Assembly (NCBI RefSeq): GCF_001428565.1
Contig: NZ_LMIA01000009.1
Location: 150,519-214,518 of the forward strand
Source: Nocardioides sp. Root190
GTDB taxonomy: Bacteria > Actinomycetota > Actinomycetes > Propionibacteriales > Nocardioidaceae
Direction: 5' to 3'
Length of the DNA stretch: 64,000 nucleotides
Part shown: piece after piece, positions 8,411 through 17,360 of the stretch
How positions within the stretch are numbered: position 1 is the stretch's first letter
How the letters are laid out: each line of letters begins with the position of its first letter
Made by a program: the position numbers and the translations under genes
The notes under the pieces: generated by a model
What the model was told of the DNA's origin: nothing
The model's input: only the letters and a program-made list of their open reading frames with translations
The model's database searches: none

Positions 8411-9373
8411 TCAGGCAGAGGTCGGGACCTGCGGACCCTCCGACGGCTGCACGATCACGAAGCCGGGGCCCTGGAAGGCGACCTGGAAGGCCTCTCCCGA
8501 GCCGCGGCCGATGAGCGCGCCCGCTGACACCGACGACTTGATCGACGTCTGCAGGTGCGTCGACCAGGCGACCAGTGCGTTGGCGTCGGCGAACGTCGGC
8601 GCCTCCGCCGGGTTGAGCACGACCGGCGGGCCGTCGGTGGTGATGGCCACCCAGCCGGTGCCGCGCAGGGTGGTGTTGAACAGGCCACCGGCCGCGATGC
8701 TGCCGCCCTTGACCCGCTCCACGTTCCACTCGAGCGAGGCCGAGAACGCCAGCACGTTCTTGCCGTTGACCGACAGCCCGCTGTTGTTGAGCTGCAGGAT
8801 GTGGACGTTGCGGCCGGTGTCGGCGAGGAACACGTCGCCCTGGCCCTCGACGCGCATCAGCGAGAGGCCCTCACCGGTGAGTGCCTTCTTGAGGAACTTC
8901 GCGGCGCCGCCGCCCTGGTAGGCGAAGTTGACGTTGCCCTGGTAGGTCACCATCGAGCCCTGCTGGGCCATGAACGGCTCGGTGATGCGCACCCGCAGGA
9001 GGTAGGGGTTCTGCAGCTGGGGGCCGTTGCCGTCGATCTCGCTGAAGCGACCGTCGATGAGGTCGCCGGCGATGCCGGCGAAGGCGTCGGCGGGGACCTG
9101 CTGCTGGCCGCCGTACTGCTGCTGGCCGTACTGCTGGTCCGGCTGGCCACCCTGGCCACCCTGGCCACCCTGGCCGTAGCCCTGGTTGGCGGCTGCGGGG
9201 TCGGCGCCACCGCCAGTGCCACCACCGGCAGCGCCGGCGGTTCCACCGTCGGCGGACACGGATGAGGTCGACTGGACCCCCTGGTCGGACACGTGGTCGG
9301 TCCACTGGGAGCCATCCCAGTAGCGGAGCTCGTGGCGGCCGGTGGGGTCCGGATGCCAAGCGGCTGCGGTCAT
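8411..9373 (-). CDS. AIM24-family protein with N-terminal DUF2510 domain
   Basis: A 320-residue protein. Residues 5-32 are a DUF2510 tryptophan-rich module (WHPDPTGRHELRYWDGSQW). A low-complexity linker follows, with GGQGGQGG and QQYGQQQYGGQQQ runs (about 40-92), then an AIM24 beta-rich domain over about 95-315. AIM24-type proteins are widespread; bacterial members have no settled function, and DUF2510 is commonly fused to membrane or envelope-associated proteins in actinobacteria. No signal peptide or membrane segment is visible. Start ATG 9373 follows GAGAGAGG at a suitable distance. It is divergent from the prenyl synthase. Confidence 0.85.
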   Translation of the reverse strand: MTAAAWHPDPTGRHELRYWDGSQWTDHVSDQGVQSTSSVSADGGTAGAAGGGTGGGADPAAANQGYGQGGQGGQGGQPDQQYGQQQYGGQQQVPADAFAGIAGDLIDGRFSEIDGNGPQLQNPYLLRVRITEPFMAQQGSMVTYQGNVNFAYQGGGAAKFLKKALTGEGLSLMRVEGQGDVFLADTGRNVHILQLNNSGLSVNGKNVLAFSASLEWNVERVKGGSIAAGGLFNTTLRGTGWVAITTDGPPVVLNPAEAPTFADANALVAWSTHLQTSIKSSVSAGALIGRGSGEAFQVAFQGPGFVIVQPSEGPQVPTSA

Positions 9374-9471
9374 GGCGTTGGTGCCTCTCTCGTCGTGAAG
9401 GTGGGGTGCGGGTGCACCTGCTGCCCCTCATCGTGCACCACGTTGCCTCAGCAGTGGCTTACGATCGGCCT

Positions 9472-10245
9472 GTGGCGGACTGGAAGCGGGGCGTGCGACG
9501 GGTGCTCTACCCCGCTTACGAGGCGCGCATGCTCCGTCGCCTGCACGGCGACCTGCCCAAGCACATCGGCGTCATGCTCGACGGCAACCGGCGCTGGGCC
9601 AAGGCGGTCGGGCGCGACACGGCGCACGGTCACCGTGCCGGCGCGGCCAACATCGAGCCGCTCCTGACCTGGTGCGACGAGGTCGGCATCGAGGTCGTGA
9701 CCCTGTGGCTGCTCTCGACCGACAACCTCAACCGCCCGGCCGGCGAGCTGGAACCCCTGCTCGAGATCATCGTGGACGCGGTCGACTCGCTGGCAGACCA
9801 GCGCAGGTGGCGGTTGCACCCCGTGGGCGCCCTCGACCTGCTCCCCACCGATGCGGCCAGGCGACTCAAGGCTGCTGCCGAGGCCACCGCCGACGTCGAC
9901 GGGATGATCGTCAACGTCGCCGTCGCCTACGGCGGTCGCCGCGAGATCGCGGACGCGGTGCGCTCCCTGCTGACCGAGCACGCGGCCAAGGGCACCCCGC
10001 TCGAGGAGCTCGCGCAGGTCATCGACATCGAGCACATCGAGGAGCACCTCTACACGAAGGGCCAGCCGGATCCGGACCTCGTGATCCGCACCTCCGGGGA
10101 GCAGCGTCTCGGCGGATTCCTGCTCTGGCAGAGCGCGAAGTCGGAGTTCTACTTCTGCGAGGCCTACTGGCCCGACTTCCGTCGTGTCGACTTCCTGCGG
10201 GCCATCCGCGCCTACGCCCAGCGCGAGCGTCGCTTCGGCTCCTGA
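9472..10245 (+). CDS. cis-prenyl diphosphate synthase (UppS family, Rv1086-like)
   Basis: A 257-residue Z-isoprenyl transferase. The family marks are all present: HIGVMLDGNRRWAKAVG with the catalytic Asp near residue 36, HGHRAGA, LWLLSTDNLNRP, VNVAVAYGGRREI, and the C-terminal PDLVIRTSGEQRLGGFLLWQ. Length and the N-terminal LYPAYEARMLRRL resemble Mycobacterium Rv1086, a short-chain (Z,E)-farnesyl diphosphate synthase, more than long-chain UppS. The product probably feeds polyprenyl phosphate synthesis for cell-wall carriers. Start GTG 9472 is preceded by TACGAT (9460-9465) at 6 nt, with no Shine-Dalgarno. A downstream convergent partner is absent; the SIP gene follows in the same direction. 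Confidence 0.85.
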   Translation: MADWKRGVRRVLYPAYEARMLRRLHGDLPKHIGVMLDGNRRWAKAVGRDTAHGHRAGAANIEPLLTWCDEVGIEVVTLWLLSTDNLNRPAGELEPLLEIIVDAVDSLADQRRWRLHPVGALDLLPTDAARRLKAAAEATADVDGMIVNVAVAYGGRREIADAVRSLLTEHAAKGTPLEELAQVIDIEHIEEHLYTKGQPDPDLVIRTSGEQRLGGFLLWQSAKSEFYFCEAYWPDFRRVDFLRAIRAYAQRERRFGS

Positions 10246-10297
10246 GCCCGTCAGCACGACGCGGGTGGGCTGCGTCACACGGGTACGCTCGGCCTTC

Positions 10298-11059
10298 GTG
10301 AGCACAACCCCCAAGCCGGCGAAGCCGATCACCCTGCTCCGTGTCGAGAGCAAGGAGCAGCTGAGTCCCGGCATGGTCCGGATCCGCTTCTCCGGCGAGC
10401 TCGCCGCCTTCGAGGGCAGCGCCTTCACCGATCGCTACGTGAAGTTCCTCTTCGGCTCCTCCGAGCGGCCGACGCTGCGGACCTACACCGCCATCGAGCC
10501 CGATGTCGCAGCCGGCACCGTGGCCGTCGACTTCGTCGTGCACGGCGACCAGGGCATCGCCGGACCGTGGGCGGCCGCAGCCCAGCCCGGTGACACGATC
10601 TCCGCACGCGGACCTGGTGGCGCCTATGCGCCCGACCCTGCCGCCGACTGGCACCTCTTCGCCGGCGACGAGGCGGCGATCCCCGCGATCCGCCAGTCCC
10701 TGGCCGACCTGCCCGCCGACGCGCAGGGCTACGCCGTGCTCCAGGTCGACGGTCCCGCGCACCAGCAGGAGGTGGCGAGCCCGGCCGGTGTCGAGCTGAG
10801 CTGGCTCCACCGCTCGGACGCCAGCCATCCCTCCCTCGCCGACGCGGTCCGCGCACTGCCCTGGCGCGAGGGACGCGTGCACGCGTTCGTGCACGGCGAG
10901 GGCCAGACCGTCATGCGTGGCGTCCGCCCGTATCTCTTCAACGAGCGCGCGGTGCCGCGTGCCGACGTGTCCATCTCGGCCTACTGGAAGCAGGGCCGGA
11001 CCGAGGAGGCCTTCCGCGAGTGGAAGGCCGAGATCGCCCAAGAGGAAGGCCTGCAGTGA
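10298..11059 (+). CDS. Siderophore-interacting protein (SIP) family FAD oxidoreductase
   Basis: A 253-residue protein. The FAD-binding barrel covers about residues 10-115, with RTYTAIEP as the flavin-contacting motif and GPWAAAAQPGD typical of the family. The C-terminal SIP domain has HLFAGDEAAIPAI and ends in YWKQGRTEEAFREWK, the conserved NAD(P)H-side tail. Such enzymes reduce ferric siderophores in the cytosol to release iron. The GTG at 10298 is chosen: it has TACGCT 8 nt upstream and no Shine-Dalgarno, so it may be leaderless. The stop overlaps the next start as GTGA, so the two genes form an operon. No siderophore genes are nearby. Confidence 0.85.
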   Translation: MSTTPKPAKPITLLRVESKEQLSPGMVRIRFSGELAAFEGSAFTDRYVKFLFGSSERPTLRTYTAIEPDVAAGTVAVDFVVHGDQGIAGPWAAAAQPGDTISARGPGGAYAPDPAADWHLFAGDEAAIPAIRQSLADLPADAQGYAVLQVDGPAHQQEVASPAGVELSWLHRSDASHPSLADAVRALPWREGRVHAFVHGEGQTVMRGVRPYLFNERAVPRADVSISAYWKQGRTEEAFREWKAEIAQEEGLQ

Positions 11060-11511
11060 GCAGCCTCAGCCCCACCCGTCTGTTCCGCACCGTCGCCATC
11101 GCCGAGGCGATCACCTGGACCGGCCTGCTGATCGGCATGTTCCTGAAGTACGGCCCGGCCGAGAACGAGACCGGCGTCCGAATCTTCGGGATGCTGCACG
11201 GCGTCGTGTTCGTTGCGTATGTCGTCACGACGGTCGTCGTCTGGATCGACCGTCGCTGGTCCCTCGGTCGGGGGCTGCTCGCCCTGGGTGCCGCCGTACC
11301 CCCGCTGGTGACCGTGCCGCTCGAGTGGTGGGCCGTGCGCAAGGGCTGGCTCGGCGACACGTGGCGCCTGCCCGAGGGTGCCGGTTCGTCCGCGCCCGAC
11401 AAGGTCGTCGCGTGGGTGCTGCGCAACCCGCTGCGCGGTGCGCTCGCCGGTCTGGTGGTCGTCGCGGCGCTGACCGGTCTCGCGCTCGCGGTGGGTCCGC
11501 CGACCTCCTGA
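11056..11511 (+). CDS. DUF3817 membrane protein
   Basis: A 151-residue membrane protein with hydrophobic segments near 10-30, 40-62, 72-92 and 125-148. The motif ETGVRIFGMLHGVVFVAY and the pattern of the first three segments match the DUF3817 family of actinobacteria, whose role is unknown. The GTG start overlaps the SIP stop codon by four bases (GTGA), so the two are co-translated. The C-terminal extension with a fourth segment is less typical and could be an addition in this lineage. Confidence 0.75.
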   Translation: MSSLSPTRLFRTVAIAEAITWTGLLIGMFLKYGPAENETGVRIFGMLHGVVFVAYVVTTVVVWIDRRWSLGRGLLALGAAVPPLVTVPLEWWAVRKGWLGDTWRLPEGAGSSAPDKVVAWVLRNPLRGALAGLVVVAALTGLALAVGPPTS

Positions 11512-11559
11512 CGGAACCGACGGCCTGACGGAACCGGCGGCCTTGACGGAACCGGCGGG
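11508..11559. repeat. Three tandem 17-bp repeats before the serpin gene
   Basis: The unit reads CTGACGGAACCGGCGGC with small variation, at 11508-11524, 11525-11541 and 11543-11559. The first copy contains the stop codon of the DUF3817 gene. It lies within the leader of the serpin gene, and no ORF accounts for it. Confidence 0.6.
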
Positions 11560-11581
11560 GCCGCGCCAGCGTCACAGCACC

Positions 11582-12943
11582 ATGCGCACCTCCTCGATCG
11601 ATCGCCGGCACACGCTCCGGTTCGGCCTGTTCTCCCTGGCGGCACTCACCGGCGCCGGCACCCTGAGCGCCTGCTCGGGCGACGACGAGCCCGCCGTGCA
11701 GGACGGCCCGGACCCCGACGTCCTGGGCGACATCCAGCGGGTCTCCTCCGACCTCAAGCGCGCCGCCGGCGACCCGTCCGTGGTGCCGGACGTCGTGACC
11801 GGGCTGCGCGCCCTCGCGGGCGGCCTCTACGACGGGGTCGCCGCTGAGCCCGGCAACATGGTGCTCTCGCCGTACTCCGTGCTCGTCGCCCTCGGCATGA
11901 CGCTGACCGGTGCCGCCGGCACGACCGCCACCGAGATGCGAGCGGTGCTCGGAGCCGGCGACCTCGGGGACCGGTGGCACAAGGGCGTGAACGCGCTCAC
12001 CGCCCATGTCGACGGCCTCGCCGGCGAGCACGAGCGTGCGGACGGTTCGAAGGCCGAGCTGACGGTGGCCACCGCCAACCAGCTCTTCGGGCAGCGCGAC
12101 GTCGCGTGGGAAGAAGCCTTCGTCGACCACGTCGCCAAGGAGTACGGCGCCCCACTGCTCGGTGTCGACTTCGAGGGCGCCACCGAGCAGGCCCGGCAGC
12201 TGATCAACGACTGGGTCGAGCAGCAGACCAGGGACCGGATCGTCGACCTGGTCCCCGAGGGCGTCCTCGACCCGCTGACCCGGCTGGTGCTGGTGAACGC
12301 GATCCACCTCAAGGCGCCGTGGGAGCAGCCCTTCGACAAGGGGCTCACGGCCAAGGGCTCGTTCCGGCTGGCGGACGGCACGAGTGTCGAGGCCGACATG
12401 ATGCGCCGTCCCGACATCTCCGGGGCACTGGCATCCGGGACGTTGGCATCGGGGGAGGGCTGGCGTGCCGCCGTCCTGCCGTACGCCGGCGGCCGGGTCG
12501 CGATGACGGTGGTGCTGCCCGACGAGGGATCCTTCGAGGCCGTCGAGCGCGCCGTCGCCGACGGTGGGTTCACCGCCGAAGCACTGGCCGCGCAGCCCTC
12601 GGCCGTGGACCTCACCCTGCCGCGGTGGAGCTTCCGCACCGCGGCCTCGCTCAAGGACCTCCTCATCGCACTCGGCATGCCCAGCGCCTTCGGCACGGCC
12701 GACTTCACCCCGATGACCACCGAGGACCTGGACCTGGTCATCTCCGAGGTACTGCACCAGGGATTCATCGCAGTGGACGAGGAGGGCACCGAGGCGGCCG
12801 CTGCGACGGCGGTCGTGATGGCCGAGACCAGCGCTCCGATCGTGGAGCCGTTCGTCGTGGACCGGCCCTTCCTGTTCGTCATCCACGACCTCGAGCACCA
12901 CGCGCCGCTCTTCGTCGGACGGGTGAGCGACCCCACCGGTTGA
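11582..12943 (+). CDS. Lipoprotein serpin (serine protease inhibitor)
   Basis: A 453-residue serpin. The N-terminus has twin arginine (DRRHTLRFG), a hydrophobic core and the lipobox LSAC near residue 24, so it is probably exported and lipid-anchored. After a linker the serpin fold runs about 75-450: NMVLSPYSVLVALGMTLTGA, NQLFGQ, LVLVNAIHLKAPWEQPF, and the C-terminal signature VDRPFLFVIHD. The reactive-centre hinge EEGTEAAAATA has the small residues needed to insert into the central sheet, so it should be inhibitory. Counting from the hinge puts the scissile bond near the Thr-Ser of AETS, which is uncertain. The target protease is unknown; secreted proteases are encoded elsewhere in the window. 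Start ATG 11582 gives the complete signal. Confidence 0.85.
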   Translation: MRTSSIDRRHTLRFGLFSLAALTGAGTLSACSGDDEPAVQDGPDPDVLGDIQRVSSDLKRAAGDPSVVPDVVTGLRALAGGLYDGVAAEPGNMVLSPYSVLVALGMTLTGAAGTTATEMRAVLGAGDLGDRWHKGVNALTAHVDGLAGEHERADGSKAELTVATANQLFGQRDVAWEEAFVDHVAKEYGAPLLGVDFEGATEQARQLINDWVEQQTRDRIVDLVPEGVLDPLTRLVLVNAIHLKAPWEQPFDKGLTAKGSFRLADGTSVEADMMRRPDISGALASGTLASGEGWRAAVLPYAGGRVAMTVVLPDEGSFEAVERAVADGGFTAEALAAQPSAVDLTLPRWSFRTAASLKDLLIALGMPSAFGTADFTPMTTEDLDLVISEVLHQGFIAVDEEGTEAAAATAVVMAETSAPIVEPFVVDRPFLFVIHDLEHHAPLFVGRVSDPTG

Positions 12944-13059
12944 GCCGGTCCTCACCACCGGAGGCGCTGTCGGTACGACGTCGTACGCTGGAGGCATCAC
13001 CCCCGGTCAGCTCCGACCGGGGGCGCTCGTGTTGTCCTCCTCACCGAATCGAGCCCGAA

Positions 13060-16000
13060 GTGCGCCTCGCCGGCCTCGCCGACGCCGTCCTGACCGACCC
13101 CGCCCTCGCGACCTCCCTCGCCGCTGCCACCGGCGGGTCACAGCCGACCGGTGAGCTCACGGGTCCCGAGGCGCTGCGCCCGTTCCTCGTGGCCGGGCTC
13201 GCCCGCTCGGGCGGCTCGGTGCTGGTCGTCACGGCGACCACCCGCGAGGCGGAGCAGCTCGTCGCCGAGGTCGGCGACCTGATCGATCCTTCCGCGGTCG
13301 CCCACTACCCCAGCTGGGAGACGCTGCCGCACGAGCGGCTGAGTCCTCGCAGCGACACCGTCGGTCGGCGCCTGGCCGTGCTGCGACGCCTGTGCCATCC
13401 CGGCACGGACGCCGCCAGCGGTCCGGTGCAGGTCGTCGTCGCGCCGGTCCGTTCGGTGCTCCAGCCCCAGGTGAAGGGCCTGGGCGACCTGGTCCCGGTC
13501 GAGCTCGCCGTCGGTGACGCCGCCGAGCTCGAGGACGTCGTCGCCGGGCTCTCCGGCGCCGCCTACTCCCGGGTCGACCTGGTCGAGAAGCGCGGCGAGT
13601 TCGCCGTGCGCGGCGGGATCGTCGACGTCTTCCCGCCGACCGAGGAGCACCCGTTGCGGGTGGAGTTCTTCGGTGACGAGGTCGACGAGATCCGCTCCTT
13701 CGCCGTGGCGGACCAGCGCACGATCGACAAGGTCGAGCGGTTGTGGGCGCCTCCGTGCCGCGAGCTGCTGCTGACCGACGAGGTCCGCGCCCGTGCCGCT
13801 GAGCTGGGCCGGACCCACCCGCAGCTCCTGGAGCTGACCGACAAGCTCGCCCAGGGCATCGCCGTGGAGGGCATGGAAGCGCTGATCCCGGCGCTGGTCG
13901 ACGAGCTCGAGCTGCTGGTCGACCTCCTCCCGCGCGACACCAAGGTGCTCGTCCTGGACCCCGAGCGGGCACGGGCCCGCGCCCACGACCTGGTCGCGAC
14001 GAGCGAGGAGTTCCTCGCCGCGTCCTGGGCGACCGCGGCCAGTGGCGGTCAGGCCCCGATCGACCTGCAGGCGGCGTCGTACCAGTCGCTCGGCGACGTC
14101 CGGAGCCACGCCCGCGAGCGCGGGCAGGCCTGGTGGACCTTCAGCCCGTTCGGCCTCGACGAGGGCGATGACTTCTCTGGCCAGTCGAGCGCGCAGCCGG
14201 CACCGTCGTACCGCGGTGACGTCGCCCAGGCCTTCGCCGACATGGCCCGTTGGCGCACCGCAGGCATGCGGGTCGTCGTCGTCCACGCCGGCCACGGGCC
14301 TGCACACCGGATGGTCGAGGCCCTCGGGGAGCACGACGTCCCGGCCCGCTTCGTCGAGGAGGTGCAGCCCGGCGACGAGATCGACCCGGCGGTCGTCACG
14401 GTCACCTGCGGTGCGCTCGGGCACGGCCTGGTCGACGAGTCGCGTCGACTGGTGCTGCTGACCGGCGAGGACATCGTCGGCACCAAGGCCAGCACCCGCG
14501 ACAAGGGGTCGATGCCGGTGCGGCGCAAGCGCCAGATCGACCCGCTCGAGCTGAAGGCCGGCGACTTCGTCGTCCACGAGCAGCACGGTGTCGGCCGGTT
14601 CGTGGAGATGAAGCAGCGCGAGGTGCAGGGCGCGGTGCGCGAGTACCTCGTCCTCGAGTACGGCCCCTCCAAGCGGGGCGGCCCGGCGGACCGGCTGTTC
14701 GTGCCGGCCGACACCCTCGACCAGGTCACCCGCTACGTCGGTGGCGAGCAGCCCAGCCTCGACCGGCTCGGGGGCGGCGACTGGACCAAGCGCAAGAACA
14801 GGGCGCGCAAGGCCGTCCGCGAGATCGCCGCCGAGCTGATCAAGCTGTACGCCGCGCGGCAGGCCACCAAGGGCCACGCGTTCGGTCCCGACAGCCCGTG
14901 GCAGCGTGAGCTGGAGGACGCCTTCCCGTTCCACGAGACGCCGGACCAGCTGACCACGGTCGACGAGGTCAAGGCCGACATGGAGCGCACCGTCCCGATG
15001 GACCGACTGGTCTGCGGTGACGTCGGCTACGGCAAGACCGAGATCGCGGTCCGGGCGGCGTTCAAGGCGGTGCAGGACGGCAAGCAGGTCGCGGTCCTGG
15101 TGCCGACGACGCTGCTGGTCAACCAGCACCTCGACACGTTCAGCGAGCGGATGAGCGGCTTCCCGGTCATCCTCAAGCCGCTGAGCCGGTTCCAGACCGA
15201 CAAGGAGGCGGCCGCGACGATGGCCGGCCTCGCCGAGGGCAGTGTCGACATCGTCGTCGGCACCCACCGGCTCTTCAACGCGGACACCCGCTTCAAGGAC
15301 CTCGGCCTGATCATCGTCGACGAGGAGCAGCGCTTCGGCGTCGAGCACAAGGAGGCGATGAAGAGGTTGCGCACCTCCGTCGACGTCCTCTCCATGAGCG
15401 CCACGCCGATCCCGCGCACCCTGGAGATGGCGATCACCGGCATCCGCGAGATGTCGACGATCACCACCCCACCGGAGGAGCGGCACCCGGTCCTGACCTA
15501 TGTCGGTGGCTACGACGACCGCCAGGTCGTCGCCGCCGTACGCCGTGAGCTGCTCCGCGACGGCCAGGTGTTCTACATCCACAACCGGGTCACCTCGATC
15601 GAGAAGGCCGCGGCGCGGATCCGTGAGCTGGTGCCCGAGGCACGGGTCGCGACCGCGCACGGCCAGATGGGGGAGCACCAGCTCGAGCAGGTCATGCTCG
15701 ACTTCTGGGAGAAGCGCTTCGACGTCCTGGTCTGCACCACGATCGTCGAGTCCGGCATCGACGTGTCCAACGCCAACACGATGATCATCGAGCGCTCCGA
15801 CACCCTCGGCCTCAGCCAGCTGCACCAGCTCCGTGGTCGTGTCGGCCGCTCCCGCGAGCGGGCCTACGCCTACTTCCTCTACCCGACGGAGAAGCCGCTC
15901 ACCGAGACTGCGCACGAGCGCCTCGCGACGCTGGCCCAGCACTCCGACCTCGGCGGCGGCATGGCGATCGCCATGAAGGACCTCGAGATCCGCGGAGCGG

Positions 16001-16587
16001 GCAACCTGCTCGGCGGCGAGCAGTCCGGCCACATCGCCGACGTCGGCTTCGACCTCTACGTCCGCCTGGTCGGCGAGGCGGTCCGGGACTTCCGCGACGA
16101 CGGCGGCGCTCCCGAGCAGCTGGAGGAGGTGCGCATCGAGCTCCCGGTCGAGGCCCACCTGCCCCACGACTACATCCCCAGCGAACGGCTCCGGCTGGAG
16201 ATCTACAAGCGTCTCGCCGAAGTCCGTGCCGATGCCGACGTCGACGAGATCATCGCCGAGCTCGAGGACCGCTACGGCGACCCGCCGGAGCAGGTCACGG
16301 CCCTGCTGCTCGTCGCGCGCTTCCGCGCCCGCGTGCGCACGGCCGGGGTGCGGGAGGTGACGACGGTCGGCAAGAACATCCGTTTCCACCCGGTCGTGCT
16401 GCCCGAGTCGCGCACGATCAGGCTCAACCGTCTCTACCCGAAGTCGATCGTCAAGCACCAGCTCGAGTCGATCCTGGTGCCGCGTCCCGGCATCCCGGGG
16501 AAGACGGGAACCCCCATCGAGGGGGTCGCCCTGCTTGAATGGGCGCGACTGGTGATCGACTCGGTCATCGACCCAGCGCAGACCTGA
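13060..16587 (+). CDS. mfd: Mfd, transcription-repair coupling factor
   Basis: An 1175-residue ATP-dependent translocase that removes stalled RNA polymerase and recruits UvrA. The UvrB-like N-terminal module spans about 1-400. The CarD-like polymerase-interaction domain near 490-570 carries DFVVHEQHGVGRFV. The RecG-like motor follows with Walker A GDVGYGKTEIA, the DEEQ box VDEEQRFG, SATPIPRTLEMA and the QLRGRVGRS motif VI. The TRCF C-terminal domain is present near 1010-1120. Length is normal. The GTG at 13060 is the first plausible start. The open frame upstream of it is antisense-like noise across the serpin gene. The next two genes follow in the same direction. Confidence 0.95.
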   Translation: MRLAGLADAVLTDPALATSLAAATGGSQPTGELTGPEALRPFLVAGLARSGGSVLVVTATTREAEQLVAEVGDLIDPSAVAHYPSWETLPHERLSPRSDTVGRRLAVLRRLCHPGTDAASGPVQVVVAPVRSVLQPQVKGLGDLVPVELAVGDAAELEDVVAGLSGAAYSRVDLVEKRGEFAVRGGIVDVFPPTEEHPLRVEFFGDEVDEIRSFAVADQRTIDKVERLWAPPCRELLLTDEVRARAAELGRTHPQLLELTDKLAQGIAVEGMEALIPALVDELELLVDLLPRDTKVLVLDPERARARAHDLVATSEEFLAASWATAASGGQAPIDLQAASYQSLGDVRSHARERGQAWWTFSPFGLDEGDDFSGQSSAQPAPSYRGDVAQAFADMARWRTAGMRVVVVHAGHGPAHRMVEALGEHDVPARFVEEVQPGDEIDPAVVTVTCGALGHGLVDESRRLVLLTGEDIVGTKASTRDKGSMPVRRKRQIDPLELKAGDFVVHEQHGVGRFVEMKQREVQGAVREYLVLEYGPSKRGGPADRLFVPADTLDQVTRYVGGEQPSLDRLGGGDWTKRKNRARKAVREIAAELIKLYAARQATKGHAFGPDSPWQRELEDAFPFHETPDQLTTVDEVKADMERTVPMDRLVCGDVGYGKTEIAVRAAFKAVQDGKQVAVLVPTTLLVNQHLDTFSERMSGFPVILKPLSRFQTDKEAAATMAGLAEGSVDIVVGTHRLFNADTRFKDLGLIIVDEEQRFGVEHKEAMKRLRTSVDVLSMSATPIPRTLEMAITGIREMSTITTPPEERHPVLTYVGGYDDRQVVAAVRRELLRDGQVFYIHNRVTSIEKAAARIRELVPEARVATAHGQMGEHQLEQVMLDFWEKRFDVLVCTTIVESGIDVSNANTMIIERSDTLGLSQLHQLRGRVGRSRERAYAYFLYPTEKPLTETAHERLATLAQHSDLGGGMAIAMKDLEIRGAGNLLGGEQSGHIADVGFDLYVRLVGEAVRDFRDDGGAPEQLEEVRIELPVEAHLPHDYIPSERLRLEIYKRLAEVRADADVDEIIAELEDRYGDPPEQVTALLLVARFRARVRTAGVREVTTVGKNIRFHPVVLPESRTIRLNRLYPKSIVKHQLESILVPRPGIPGKTGTPIEGVALLEWARLVIDSVIDPAQT

Positions 16588-16608
16588 CCGATCCCGGAGG
16601 AGTAGAAC

Positions 16609-17346
16609 GTGCGTCGAGTGTTGCCGTCCGTCATCGCAGGTGCGGTGGCTGTGTCCCTTGCCGGTTCCCTTGTCGGTTGTGGTGTGGCCGAGGAGGACGC
16701 CCACCCGGGTGTCGCCGCCGAGGTCGACGGACAGTCCCTCGAGCTCCGCACCATCGACAGCGCGGTCACCGACTACTGCGACCTGCTCGCCGGCAACCCC
16801 GATGCCTCCGCCGTCCCGAAGGCCTCGGTGCGCTCCGACCTGACCCGGCTGTGGGCGCAGGCGATCGCGGTCGAGGCCATCGCCGGTGACTACGGCGTCC
16901 CGTTGCCGGCCGACGAGGTCGAGCGCGACTTCGTGGAGCGGGCCTGGTCGAGCCTGGGCACCATCGAGGACGACGCCTACGACTCCTTCGAGTGGCTGAC
17001 CTGGGTGCAGCTGCGGGTCAACGACCCGCTCCTGGCCATCGGCGCCCAGCTCGTGCAGCAGGAGACCGGGCAGGCGGCCGACCAGGAGACCGCCGCCGCG
17101 CGTGGCTACCAGGAGGTCGACGCCTGGCTCGCCGACAACGACCTCGAGCTCAACCCGGTCTTCGGCCACCTGGACACCGAGACCGACCTGTTCGTCGGTG
17201 ACTCGCTCTCGATCGCGGTCAGCGGCGAGGCGAAGGACGCCGTCAAGAACCCGCCCTTCGCGGCCGAGCAGATCGCGGCCCTGCCGGCCACGCAGCGCTG
17301 CGGCCCGCCGGTGAACGCAGCGCCGCAGGTGCAGCCGGGCTCCTGA
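16609..17346 (+). CDS. SurA-N-like lipoprotein between mfd and mazG
   Basis: A 245-residue lipoprotein: signal peptide with lipobox LVGC (Cys near 24), followed by a helical region (about 40-150) that resembles the N-terminal chaperone domain of SurA/PrsA-type foldases. No peptidyl-prolyl isomerase domain is visible, so it would act, if at all, as a chaperone at the outer face of the membrane. A gene of this type often sits between mfd and mazG in actinobacteria. The GTG at 16609 follows a strong GGAGGAG. It is 21 bp after mfd and 14 bp before mazG, so an operon is likely. Confidence 0.75.
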   Translation: MRRVLPSVIAGAVAVSLAGSLVGCGVAEEDAHPGVAAEVDGQSLELRTIDSAVTDYCDLLAGNPDASAVPKASVRSDLTRLWAQAIAVEAIAGDYGVPLPADEVERDFVERAWSSLGTIEDDAYDSFEWLTWVQLRVNDPLLAIGAQLVQQETGQAADQETAAARGYQEVDAWLADNDLELNPVFGHLDTETDLFVGDSLSIAVSGEAKDAVKNPPFAAEQIAALPATQRCGPPVNAAPQVQPGS

Positions 17347-17360
17347 GCCCGGCACCTGAG

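Noticed and set aside
13138..17355. A 1405-codon open frame antisense to mfd, its neighbour and mazG
   Set aside because: High-GC coding DNA often leaves the opposite frame open. Translation is Arg/Gly/Asp-rich with no domain, while the plus strand encodes clear Mfd.
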